Below are positions 1-8,384 of a stretch of DNA of 49,439 nt, in pieces; positions within the stretch are counted from its first letter, which is position 1, and every line of letters starts with the position of its first letter. Below the pieces are notes generated by a model, which was not told where the DNA came from, searched no databases, and saw only the letters and a list, made by a program, of their open reading frames with translations. Origin of the DNA: Microcaldota archaeon (GTDB taxonomy: Archaea > Micrarchaeota > Micrarchaeia > Micrarchaeales > CABMGC01). Made by a program: the position numbers and the translations under genes. Where the stretch lies: the NCBI GenBank assembly GCA_027334165.1, contig DAHWXM010000001.1, positions 1-49,439 on the forward strand, written 5' to 3'.

Positions 1-1
1 A

Positions 2-586
2 AACGCGGGGCTGTCCACGACGTCGACTTCATTCTCGATAACCCCAGGAAATTACTACTACTGCGCATCAGTGACGGATTCCTCCTCGTCTCAGCAGACG
101 TCCAGTTCGGGGTCTGGCGTCTCTTCCACTACGTCAACCTCACTTTCCACAACATCGACCACATCAACTTCAACGTCAACTTCAACCTCTACAACCTCGA
201 CATCATCCTCGACCACCGTGTCTACGCTAACATCCACGTCATCCACTTCATCAACTTCCACAACCGTCACTACCGTGATAACAAACGCAGCCACAAACGG
301 CGCAACTAACGGCGCGACCAATAGTGCAACTAACGCCGCCACAAATTCGGCAACTAACTCTGCGACCAACGGTGCAACCAACGGTGCCAGTTCGGTCACA
401 CGCGTAACTACTGTCACAAACGCAGCCACAAACAGCGCGACCAACAGCGCAACAAACTCCGGAACAAATGCGGCAACGAACGGCGCCACCACTGCGTGCA
501 ATACGTGCATATACTCCGGCGGCGCGTACTGCTGTCAATCCTGTTCCACTGGTCAGGGTATTTGCAGTGCAGAATGCCAGTGCTAA
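2..586 (+). CDS. Ser/Thr-rich, Cys-ended surface protein (5' end outside window)
   Basis: The reading frame is open from the left edge, so the true start lies upstream and only the C-terminal 194 residues are visible. It begins with a short beta-like stretch (PGNYYYCAS), then a long Ser/Thr tract of about 60 residues, then many ATNG/ATNS-type tetrapeptide repeats (roughly positions 270-490), and ends in a compact tail with eight cysteines (ACNTC, YCCQSC, ICSAEC). Low-complexity stalk plus a disulfide-rich knob is typical of secreted archaeal surface or adhesin-like proteins. A GTG at 71 could be read as a start, but nothing supports it. It is followed after 11 bases by another envelope protein. 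No specific function can be assigned. Confidence 0.7.
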   Translation, partial: NAGLSTTSTSFSITPGNYYYCASVTDSSSSQQTSSSGSGVSSTTSTSLSTTSTTSTSTSTSTSTTSTSSSTTVSTLTSTSSTSSTSTTVTTVITNAATNGATNGATNSATNAATNSATNSATNGATNGASSVTRVTTVTNAATNSATNSATNSGTNAATNGATTACNTCIYSGGAYCCQSCSTGQGICSAECQC

Positions 587-597
587 TGGGTTAAAAC

Positions 598-1407
598 ATG
601 GATACCTCGACAACTAATAATGTGCCTGCGTCCTCAATGGGCAACAATATGCGTCTTGTAATGGTATCGGTAGCACTCGTCGTCATAATAGTCGCCGCGG
701 TCACATATTTACTGCCAACCCGGCCTCAAGCTCCTGCCACGCGGCCCACCACTGTCCCGCTTTCCAATGCGCCAGCTCACGCGTGGCAGAGCGCATTTGT
801 GAATAATTCCTCTCCTCTTGACGCATTTCTCACAAACATAATGATAAAGCCTAATGCCACTTTCTACACCATGCCTAGCAATCTATCATTCCAAACTTTT
901 GTGTCAGATCCTTCAAAGTACCAAAACAACACGTGCCATGGCACATACCTTATGAAATCTGCAACACAACCCGTGGCTGGAAGAAACCAGTCAGACTTGT
1001 CTGCACTTGATCCCGGCTTCCCATACGTGCAGTCTGTGGCTGTATACACGCGGAACACCACTGCAACCAGTGGAGTGACAAACGGCAGTGACCTGTGCTC
1101 GCCAGATTACGGCCCACTGATCGCCCCCGCGCTTATGAATTCTACCTACGGCACGTTCATGCTTGGGGGCTCCACGGTGCACACGTACTTCATACCCAAT
1201 ATGACTGCCGGGGAGCTTAGCAGCCTTGGCTACTATCCAACGCCAGGCTCTGGAGTCTACTGGTATTTCTCAACTGTTGTGTATGACAACTACGAGATGC
1301 AGTTCAGCTCGATAGGCAGCTACGCGCACAGGAACATGTCCTCTCTCTCAGCGGAGGCCGAGGGGCTTGCGAAGACATTCGTTTCTTCCGCATCCGGCAG
1401 CTCGTGA
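598..1407 (+). CDS. N-terminally anchored extracellular protein, unknown function
   Basis: This 269-residue protein has one hydrophobic helix at about residues 19-40 after a short polar N-terminus, then a Pro/Thr linker and a soluble domain of about 200 residues rich in N-x-S/T sequons (for example NNSS, NNT, NMT, NMS). The layout predicts a type II membrane anchor with the glycosylated domain outside. Three cysteines are in the outer domain. It sits 11 bases after the Cys-tailed surface protein and before two more membrane proteins on the same strand, so it probably belongs to one envelope cluster. I do not recognise the family. Confidence 0.75.
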   Translation: MDTSTTNNVPASSMGNNMRLVMVSVALVVIIVAAVTYLLPTRPQAPATRPTTVPLSNAPAHAWQSAFVNNSSPLDAFLTNIMIKPNATFYTMPSNLSFQTFVSDPSKYQNNTCHGTYLMKSATQPVAGRNQSDLSALDPGFPYVQSVAVYTRNTTATSGVTNGSDLCSPDYGPLIAPALMNSTYGTFMLGGSTVHTYFIPNMTAGELSSLGYYPTPGSGVYWYFSTVVYDNYEMQFSSIGSYAHRNMSSLSAEAEGLAKTFVSSASGSS

Positions 1408-1464
1408 TGCCGCCAATTCCTAGATATATTTAAATACGTTCATTTCCAATATCGATTGATTTTA

Positions 1465-3552
1465 ATGGATGAAAGGACGACCTCATTCATTGCAATTACT
1501 CTCGCGATTCTCACATCCGGCATGCTAAGCGCCGCTCCCATTCCTTCTGCCTCTTCCCTGGGCATGCTACATTCCTACTCGGTGCCAAACGCCATAATAG
1601 ACCATCTGTCGCAGGCAAACATAACGTACGGCACAGGGAACTATGCTGCACTTTACAACAACGGCGTCCTGAGCTTCGTCATAAACGAGTCTAGCGGCAC
1701 GTTCGTTACCGGGACCAACAACATATACAACGTAATCAGCGCTTACACGGTGAACCAGAGCTACTCGCAGAGCAACTTCTCCGCCCTCGCCACACAGATG
1801 CAGAAGTACCAAAAATCGTCCGCGGCGCCGCTTGCGGATTGTCTGCAGGAAACCGGGCTTAACACTGGCGCAACGTGCACGCTTGGAAACGTCTGTGAAT
1901 CTTGCAGGAACGTGCCTGTCTGTTCCAAGGTGCTCAATGCGGTCGGGGGCCCGGCCACACCATTCGGCTACGGAGTTATGCAGTTCGAAGGCAATTACAC
2001 CTCACTGCAGAATGCATATTCGAGCTTCTTTGCAGCGGTCAACAGTATAAATTCATCAAACGTTGGCTCGTCAATGTCTCAAATAAGTGCATCTGTGCAG
2101 AGCATATCCCAAATATCCTCCACGATGGGCGAGAACCCAATATTCCCGCCGACCCAGTCCGCGTCGTTCCAGAGTTGCACCGGCGCGGGCAGCGCGTCAA
2201 CCTCGAACGTGCCGCTCAGTGGAGGAGTTCCATGGTACTGCAATGCACTTGGCTTCTGCCAGACACTGACGTACAACACCACGATAATAAACAATATTAA
2301 TTCCGAGATATCATCGCTGAATGCGCTTCCGTTCAGCAGACAGCAGATTGAGGCGATAGCCGCATCGGCAAATTCAACGGAAAACACCTACATAACCCCG
2401 ATAATAGCAAAGGAGAAAGGCACCGTCCTTGCAGGAATACTGAATTCGACACTCAGCGGATACTCATCGATAGTGAACGGCTCTAAGGCCCTGCTCGGAC
2501 ACATAAACAACGCCACGCTCTCACAGGAGCTCGCAAGGCTTGAGAGCAATTACACAAAACTAACCGGAAATTACGCGAGCATAAACCTTACCGCTTACAA
2601 TTCACTGCTGGCCGGCCAGTTCGGGAACGTTTCCAGCCTCTACTCCGGCCTCAACACGTCCTACTCCTCGTTGTTATCAGAGGCTCAGAACAACACGGGC
2701 AGCATACTGGGCCTAGAGTTGAAGTCTAATTCGGAGAGTCCATCCCTCGCATCACTCGCGTTCACGCAGCTTCAGATAAACAAAGAGCTATCCGGGAGTG
2801 TCTCCAACCTAACACAGCTTAAGCACAGACTCGACGCGGTCAAACTCGCGATAAACGGCATGGGAGTTACAGAGAACCCTGTCAGTGCCATATCAAGGTA
2901 TCTTGGCTCAGCAATAGCCGTAGCTGTGGCGGGGGCGTTTCACCTGCCGTACCAGTCGAATGTGGCAGCCGCTCCGATATTCGCCTCTATGCCATCGATA
3001 GTGCTCTTTGTGCTGTCGCTGCTTTTCGTCATTGGATCATACTCATCGGCAAGGCGTCACAGCAAGCAGTCATCCCTGCTCGCAGGCAAGGCCAAGAAGG
3101 AGAAGGGCAGAGGGAAACTGTGGCTTGCAATGGCAGTATTCCTGATATACATGGTCGGGTCCCTGTGGCTGTCATACGGGAACAACGTTAGCGCCCCGGC
3201 ATCGGCAGTGAGTTCTGCTGTTGCATCGGCCCACACCGTGGCAATAGTCCTGAATGGCACCCAGACTTCGGGAATGCTCCAATGCACCTCGACGCTTGCT
3301 TCCAGGCTGTCATCGATGAACAAAACGGTCGTCAGGGCAGACCTGATTGGCGACAAGTGCACTTCGGGCAGCACAGTGGAAACCACCGATGCGTGTCTTA
3401 ACGGATACGCGCTTCATGGCGTCCCTATAGTTATGCTAACCAATTCATCGGCAAGCGGGATAAGCCTGTACTCGTTCTTTGGAACCATGGTGTCCTCGAG
3501 CGGTAATTCTACGGCGCTGGCGAGGTGCTTGTCTAACACAGTCATAGGTTGA
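1465..3552 (+). CDS. Large secreted/multi-pass membrane protein, unknown
   Basis: This protein of 695 residues starts with a signal-like hydrophobic stretch (residues 5-22). It has a long, sequon-rich, largely helical outer region with cysteine pairs near residues 125-160 and 235-265, then three hydrophobic segments between about residues 465 and 570, the last two separated by a very basic loop (SARRHSKQ, GKAKKEKGRGK). It ends with a C-terminal domain of about 120 residues with four cysteines. A TATA-like element (atatatttaaata, about 1424-1436) predicts transcription from about 1457, so the ATG at 1465 is preferred over a TTG at 1456. The family is not recognised; a role in envelope assembly is only suggested by the neighbours. 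Confidence 0.75.
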   Translation: MDERTTSFIAITLAILTSGMLSAAPIPSASSLGMLHSYSVPNAIIDHLSQANITYGTGNYAALYNNGVLSFVINESSGTFVTGTNNIYNVISAYTVNQSYSQSNFSALATQMQKYQKSSAAPLADCLQETGLNTGATCTLGNVCESCRNVPVCSKVLNAVGGPATPFGYGVMQFEGNYTSLQNAYSSFFAAVNSINSSNVGSSMSQISASVQSISQISSTMGENPIFPPTQSASFQSCTGAGSASTSNVPLSGGVPWYCNALGFCQTLTYNTTIINNINSEISSLNALPFSRQQIEAIAASANSTENTYITPIIAKEKGTVLAGILNSTLSGYSSIVNGSKALLGHINNATLSQELARLESNYTKLTGNYASINLTAYNSLLAGQFGNVSSLYSGLNTSYSSLLSEAQNNTGSILGLELKSNSESPSLASLAFTQLQINKELSGSVSNLTQLKHRLDAVKLAINGMGVTENPVSAISRYLGSAIAVAVAGAFHLPYQSNVAAAPIFASMPSIVLFVLSLLFVIGSYSSARRHSKQSSLLAGKAKKEKGRGKLWLAMAVFLIYMVGSLWLSYGNNVSAPASAVSSAVASAHTVAIVLNGTQTSGMLQCTSTLASRLSSMNKTVVRADLIGDKCTSGSTVETTDACLNGYALHGVPIVMLTNSSASGISLYSFFGTMVSSSGNSTALARCLSNTVIG

Positions 3553-3558
3553 TGCTAC

Positions 3559-4155
3559 ATGGCAGACACAAAGGATAACATAAATGTCAGACGGCAGTCA
3601 AAGACCCCGCGGACGACAGCAAAACCGCAGAAGCTAACGGCCGAGCAGAAGGCAAGGGATGCCGAAGAGGCGAAGAGGCGCTCGACGTACCTTGCAATAG
3701 CGGTGATAATAGCGGTGATGCTTGTTGTAGGATACGTGCTCCTTGAGTTGCTACCATCACTGTCCGGCGTTTCATTCCAAACGTTCAAGCAGAACTTCAA
3801 TGCGGCACCTAGAATCGCGATAGCCGTCACCTACGTCAACGAATCATCCTACGTTTCCGAGGTTCCATGCTTTACAAATATGCTCGAGATAATAGGCAGG
3901 ACAAGGAACGCAAGCACGATAGACATGCTGATCATGAACAAGACCACTTGCACTTACTCTCCGAGCGGCCTGGGCCGCAGCGTGAACATCAAGACCGCAA
4001 ACGCAAGCTCGTGCCTCGGGATAGCAAATTCCGAGCCCAGTGTATTCCTGAACTTCACCGCTGAGAACTTCACAACTATAACTCCGTACCACATGTACGT
4101 TTCCGGAAATGGACAGTACTTTGCAAAGTGCAACATAGCAGCGGAGTTTGGATGA
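3559..4155 (+). CDS. Single-pass membrane protein, unknown
   Basis: The protein has 198 residues. Its N-terminal 45 residues are very polar and basic (cytoplasmic), one transmembrane helix follows at about residues 46-66, and the outer domain of about 130 residues has four cysteines and many sequons (NES, NAS, NKT, NFT). It starts 6 bases after the preceding membrane protein and is likely cotranscribed with it. The paired even-numbered cysteines suggest disulfides outside the cell. No family was recognised. Confidence 0.72.
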   Translation: MADTKDNINVRRQSKTPRTTAKPQKLTAEQKARDAEEAKRRSTYLAIAVIIAVMLVVGYVLLELLPSLSGVSFQTFKQNFNAAPRIAIAVTYVNESSYVSEVPCFTNMLEIIGRTRNASTIDMLIMNKTTCTYSPSGLGRSVNIKTANASSCLGIANSEPSVFLNFTAENFTTITPYHMYVSGNGQYFAKCNIAAEFG

Positions 4156-4236
4156 CCTGATGACACATCCGCTCATCGGTGCCTCGCCCGATTGAGGTCG
4201 CCATTATTAAACTTTGCAACAAACAACTCTTTTGTT

Positions 4237-5211
4237 ATGGATGACAACACCGAGTCCCAATCCACAATTGAATGTCCGAAACTTTTGGGAAAAGTTTCAC
4301 CAAAAGCCCAGAGCACCATGGAGTACCTGATGACGTACGGCTGGGCCATACTGGCCATAGCCTTAGTCCTGGGCGTACTGTACTCTCTTGGCGTATTCAA
4401 TCCGGAGAACTTCGCACCGAAGGCGCAGCCCGGCTCGTGTCAGGTGTACAGACCGAACGGCCCGGAAACTACCTCATTCATAAATCTGGCTGGCTCCTGC
4501 ACGGATGAGATACCGCAGTATGTGGCTGTATTCAACGGCCCCACTGGCGGGTGCTGCGGCGGTTCGCATACAAACTACATAATCGTGGGCAACCAGCCCG
4601 TCTACAACGACATCAAAAGCAACATCACTGTCGTCGGATGGGTCATGCTGAATCCTACGACATCCTCCGACACGGGCAACTATAATTACATTGTCTCTAA
4701 CGATAGAGACTGCTGCGGCACTTATTACGGATATGCTCTCTGGATGGCAGGCACGGTGCCACATTTCAGGATATGGAACGGGTCTGAGCACAGTGTCGCT
4801 TCATCCATAAGCCTGCAGTCGGGAATCTGGTACCAGATAGCAGCGACATTCAATGGCTCGGATCTGAAAATATACGTTGATGGGAAATCCGAAGGCACTT
4901 CCGCATACTCCGGAGAGATAAGCCAACCAGCAAACTTCTCCATGAAGATCGGCATGCTCGGCGTCGGACCTCCGTACGGAATAAACGGTTACATGGCCAA
5001 CATTCAGATATACAACCGTTCATTCGGCGCCAATGCGGTGCAGTCCTTGTATGATGAAGGCATTGGCGGAAATCCCACATTCCTGAACAACCTTGTCGGA
5101 TGGTGGCCCCTTAATGGAAATGCGAACGACTCGAGCGGCAACAACGGCAATGGGACCACAGTAAATGTGGGCTTCTCAGGCTCATGGCAGAGTGGGTACA
5201 CGCCACCCTGA
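4237..5211 (+). CDS. Class III signal pilin-like protein with LamG domain (paralogue 1)
   Basis: Residues 24-55 hold a class III (type IV pilin-like) signal: a charged leader ending KA, then QSTMEYLMTYGWA and a long hydrophobic helix, so a pilin peptidase of the FlaK/EppA kind would be expected to cut before the Gln. Next comes a block shared with the other paralogues (NPENFAPKAQPGSCQVYRPNGP), then a laminin-G/concanavalin-like domain (SGIWYQIAATFNG, IYVDGKSEG, ANIQIYNRS) and the conserved end WWPLNGNANDSSGNNGNG. The ATG at 4237 is preferred to a TTG at 4192 because a TATA-like attattaaac lies near 4203. It is likely a surface filament subunit or adhesin that binds glycans. Confidence 0.85.
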   Translation: MDDNTESQSTIECPKLLGKVSPKAQSTMEYLMTYGWAILAIALVLGVLYSLGVFNPENFAPKAQPGSCQVYRPNGPETTSFINLAGSCTDEIPQYVAVFNGPTGGCCGGSHTNYIIVGNQPVYNDIKSNITVVGWVMLNPTTSSDTGNYNYIVSNDRDCCGTYYGYALWMAGTVPHFRIWNGSEHSVASSISLQSGIWYQIAATFNGSDLKIYVDGKSEGTSAYSGEISQPANFSMKIGMLGVGPPYGINGYMANIQIYNRSFGANAVQSLYDEGIGGNPTFLNNLVGWWPLNGNANDSSGNNGNGTTVNVGFSGSWQSGYTPP

Positions 5212-5215
5212 TGGG

Positions 5216-6127
5216 ATGAGTATGGGATCAAAACTCCAATCAGCAATGGAATATCTCATGACGTACGGCTGGGCCATACTCGTGATCGCGGTGGTGCTTG
5301 GCGTTCTGTATTCCTTGGGCGTATTCAATCCGCAGAACTTCGCACCGAAGGCGCAGCCCGGCTCGTGTCAGGTCTTTCGGCCGAATGGACCCGGGACGAA
5401 TTACGATCTGAATCTTGAGGGAACGTGCAATGGGGAATTGCCGCAGTATGTCGGCAGCTTTCAGAACCCCCAAGTTACGTGCACCTCCACTGGGCAGTAC
5501 ATAAAGGATACCTCGCCTACACCGTCAAGGATGGACTCGTTCACGCTCGCCTTCTGGGCATACCCGTTGCAGGGCCCTAATGCAGGAACTATTTTGCACT
5601 TGGACAGCAGCGGGTATGAAGCATGTGGGGGCAGCAATGGGGACTACTTTACCATGAATCCAGATGCATTGAACTTGCGGCTCTTCTACTCTGGCGGAAG
5701 CTACTGCGCCGCAATTCCAATAAGCTTGAAATCCCTATCCTTTTTTGCAGTTATCGTGAATGGCACATCTGACCAGTATGCGGTCTACGAGAACGGCGCG
5801 ACCATACAACCGAGTACCGCTATAGGCGGCAATCCCTCCCTCGGAACCATCACAGATATCAACATAGGGGATTTTGAGCCTAACTGCGGCGATACGTACA
5901 AAGGCTATTTGGCTGACGTGCAAGTTTACAACGCATCTCTATCCGCGAATGATATAAGATTCCTTTACATGGGGGGTGTAGGAGATGCACCGGCAACGCT
6001 ACAAAACCTTGTTGCATGGTACCCTCTGAACGGAAACGCAAACGACTACTCCGGAAATAACAACAACGCGGTATCATCTAACGTAATGTATACGGGGTCG
6101 TGGACTGGTCTGTATTCCGCACCATGA
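5216..6127 (+). CDS. Class III signal pilin-like protein with LamG domain (paralogue 2)
   Basis: This 303-residue paralogue follows the previous one after 4 bases, so both are probably made from one transcript. The class III motif is KLQSAMEYLMTYGWA, followed by the shared helix and NPQNFAPKAQPGSCQVFRPNGP. The central LamG-like region (about residues 100-240) differs strongly from paralogue 1 and carries extra cysteines, while the end (LVAWYPLNGNANDYSGNNNN) is conserved again. A second ATG lies two codons inside at 5222. Its short leader, just 8-9 residues before the Gln, is normal for pilin peptidase substrates. Role as in paralogue 1; ligand unknown. Confidence 0.85.
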   Translation: MSMGSKLQSAMEYLMTYGWAILVIAVVLGVLYSLGVFNPQNFAPKAQPGSCQVFRPNGPGTNYDLNLEGTCNGELPQYVGSFQNPQVTCTSTGQYIKDTSPTPSRMDSFTLAFWAYPLQGPNAGTILHLDSSGYEACGGSNGDYFTMNPDALNLRLFYSGGSYCAAIPISLKSLSFFAVIVNGTSDQYAVYENGATIQPSTAIGGNPSLGTITDINIGDFEPNCGDTYKGYLADVQVYNASLSANDIRFLYMGGVGDAPATLQNLVAWYPLNGNANDYSGNNNNAVSSNVMYTGSWTGLYSAP

Positions 6128-6146
6128 CTGCCACAACTTCGCAGGA

Positions 6147-6614
6147 TCATAAGAGCCGGGATACCTCCTCTACGGCATTCACGGTTTCCTGTGTCCTCTG
6201 GACAACAGTGAACTTGCCCTCTCCGAGAACTGTGTCAAGTCTTCTTCCGATCTCGAGCGTCTTCTTCATGGTGACGGTGTAGCTCTTCTCGCATTTCTTG
6301 AACTCGTCGAGGCGTATGAAGTACCATCCGTCACGTGAGATCTTCCAAGCAATGAATGTCGGAAAGGAGGTGTTTCTCTCCCATTCAAGGAGCTTCTCGA
6401 ACTGCTCGTAGTCAAGGCTCAGGCTGCTCTTGTCCCAAGCTTTGCACTCGATGCAGAATGCCTCCCTGTCCTTGAGCGCTATTATGTCTGGCCCAAGCGC
6501 GTTGACTCCGCTGCCAGCGCTCCTTATCACGGAATAGCCCCTGCCGTACAGCGTATTGAGCAGCTCCCTCTCGCTTCTCGCACCCTTGATGTACCTGTGC
6601 ACAGCGTCGCCCAT
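6147..6614 (-). CDS. hjc: Holliday junction resolvase Hjc
   Basis: This 155-residue nuclease resolves four-way DNA junctions in recombination and repair. It has the archaeal Hjc pattern: KGARSERELL (catalytic Glu15), then ALGPDII (Asp43) and FCIECKAW (Glu56, Lys58), matching the E-D-ExK metal-binding core, and a C-terminal GWYFIRLDEF strand typical of the family. The frame is open further upstream, but homology begins at the ATG at 6614, and a TATA-like element on this strand (tatttaata, about 6634-6642) places a leaderless start there. The C-terminal 40 residues extend beyond typical Hjc (about 120-135 residues). The gene lies opposite to and between two LamG pilin-like paralogues. Confidence 0.93.
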   Translation of the reverse strand: MGDAVHRYIKGARSERELLNTLYGRGYSVIRSAGSGVNALGPDIIALKDREAFCIECKAWDKSSLSLDYEQFEKLLEWERNTSFPTFIAWKISRDGWYFIRLDEFKKCEKSYTVTMKKTLEIGRRLDTVLGEGKFTVVQRTQETVNAVEEVSRLL

Positions 6615-6856
6615 ACTATCTTGGAATAATCCTATTAAATACCCCTGCCACGCCAACGTTCCAGCACCATAAACATCAGGAGCAGCATAACCCGGCATCC
6701 CGAGCAAATGTTCTGTGCACGGGTCACTATCCTTCGCATGCCGTGTCACAAGCCAAAGAGGATTTATAAAAATGACCTTTGCAATGCCACGCGTGTCCTG
6801 CCACACCTTGCGATCTAACGGTTATATGCTTTTTACAGGAATGCTATCTGAGATAA

Positions 6857-7768
6857 ATGCATCGGTTAGCCTTACAATCCGCGATGGAGTACCTGATGAC
6901 GTACGGCTGGGCAATACTCGTGATCGCAGTGGTGCTTGGCGTTCTGTATTCCTTGGGAGTATTCAATCCGGAGAACTTCGCACCGAAGGCGCAGCCGGGC
7001 TCGTGCCAGGTGTACAGGCCGAACGGCCCGGAAACCACCTCATTCATAAACTTAGTAGGCACATGCATCAACGAAGCGCCACAGTATGTTGCACAGTTCG
7101 ACAATCCCATAGGCGCTCCGTCCGGAGAGAGCACCTCGCACATAATCGCAAACAGCAATTTCAACGATCCTAACAGTCCGGGATTTACGATAACGCTGTG
7201 GTACGAAATCAACACACCGCAGGTCGGCACGCAATACATAGACAACATGGTATCAATACCTGGATACACGGGCCTAGAGTTCATAAGCGTCGGCAACAAC
7301 CAGGCACAGATATTCCTGCACCGATGCTACACGGACGTTGGCGGACTGACGGAGCCATACTCAACGTTCTTCAATGGCCAATGGCATTTCATAGGCGTAT
7401 CGTACAATCCCTCAAACAACACCTACCTGTTCATGCTCGATAACCTGTCCGGCACAGTTGTCGATTCCGGGCCGTTCGGCATGAGTTCTGGATCCATAAC
7501 AATAGGGGGTCCGAGTGGGTGCGTGTACGACGAACCTTTCAACGGAAAGCTATCCGACATACAAGTTTACAACACCACACTGGGCACAAACTCCATACGC
7601 GCCATATACAACGAAGGCATCGGTGGTGCGCCTATCCAGCTCCAGGGCCTGTCTGACTGGTGGCCTCTCAACGGAAATGCAAACGACTATTCAGGAAACA
7701 ACAACAACGGCGTTGCGACAAACGTCACGTTCACCGGGGCATGGGAGGGCGGTTACTCTGCCCCGTAG
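6857..7768 (+). CDS. Class III signal pilin-like protein with LamG domain (paralogue 3)
   Basis: This 303-residue protein is built like paralogues 1 and 2: a very short leader (MHRLAL) before QSAMEYLMTYGWA, the hydrophobic assembly helix, the conserved NPENFAPKAQPGSCQVYRPNGP block, a LamG-like domain (FTITLWYEI, WHFIGVSYNPSNN, LSDIQVYNTT) and the closing WWPLNGNANDYSGNNNNG. Its 5' block is nearly identical at DNA level to paralogue 1, down to the PNGPETTSFINL stretch. A TATA-like ggttatatgc near 6820-6830 gives it its own promoter. It is a likely extracellular filament or adhesin subunit. Confidence 0.86.
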   Translation: MHRLALQSAMEYLMTYGWAILVIAVVLGVLYSLGVFNPENFAPKAQPGSCQVYRPNGPETTSFINLVGTCINEAPQYVAQFDNPIGAPSGESTSHIIANSNFNDPNSPGFTITLWYEINTPQVGTQYIDNMVSIPGYTGLEFISVGNNQAQIFLHRCYTDVGGLTEPYSTFFNGQWHFIGVSYNPSNNTYLFMLDNLSGTVVDSGPFGMSSGSITIGGPSGCVYDEPFNGKLSDIQVYNTTLGTNSIRAIYNEGIGGAPIQLQGLSDWWPLNGNANDYSGNNNNGVATNVTFTGAWEGGYSAP

Positions 7769-8038
7769 CGGCCACAACTGACGCCTGCCATGAAAGGGTG
7801 TCAGGCACCGGGCTCCATGCACAAACCGGGCCGTACAATAAGGTTAATAAGCTTTTTATAACCATATCTTATCAGGAAATAGCTGCGTTATGCAAGTGAC
7901 GGCATGAGCATGAATCATTATATTGATTTTGAATTCTCAGGTATGCGTTCGGTTGTTTTGAGCCTGAGCTCTGGCCAGATTTCGGTATAGGCAAGCTGTT
8001 TCTCAGTGATATCTGTGCAGGAGAAGAGTTTGGACGGA

Positions 8039-8371
8039 ATGAGGGAGAGGCTCTCAACGATCCTTTTTGAGCTAAAGAATGGCGTTGTGGTAGTGGAAGG
8101 CAAGCACGATGTTGCAGTGATGGAACGATTGGGCATATGCACATCCACGTACGAGCGCGTCATGCGGGGCGGGCTCACGGTTCCCGAAGGCGCTAAAGTA
8201 TTCATTCTGACCGATGACGATCGCAGAGGATCGGAGAAGGCGGACGCCGTTTCGGGCTTCCTTTCTGGGAGCCTGGGGCCGTGCAGGCTCGACAGGGAGA
8301 CGGGGTTGCGCCTACTGAACCTGTGCAATGCGACTTCTGTAGAGCAGGTATCGAAACCAATAGAAAAATAA
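8039..8371 (+). CDS. Small stand-alone Toprim domain protein
   Basis: The protein is about 110 residues and almost entirely a Toprim fold: VVVVEGKHDVAVMERLG carries the conserved Glu, and VFILTDDDRRGSEKADAV carries the DxD metal-binding acidic cluster. This resembles the archaeal small Toprim family related to RNase M5 and primases (UPF0292-like), with unknown substrate. The ATG at 8039 is chosen since homology starts just after; in-frame GTG codons at 8006 and 8018 remain possible. It ends 13 bases before dnaG, whose own Toprim domain makes this a two-Toprim operon. Confidence 0.8.
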   Translation: MRERLSTILFELKNGVVVVEGKHDVAVMERLGICTSTYERVMRGGLTVPEGAKVFILTDDDRRGSEKADAVSGFLSGSLGPCRLDRETGLRLLNLCNATSVEQVSKPIEK

Positions 8372-8384
8372 TGGAGGGATCTTG

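Noticed and set aside
91-510. Long reverse-strand frame rich in Val/Ala/Asp over the repeat tract
   Set aside because: It is the complement of the Ser/Thr and ATN repeats; the low-complexity period keeps several frames open and no start signal or domain is present.
7904-7990. 28-codon frame in the gap before the small Toprim gene, after TATA-like tttttataac (about 7853-7862)
   Set aside because: No ribosome-binding site, no recognised sequence and the promoter spacing is loose; may be part of an untranslated leader.
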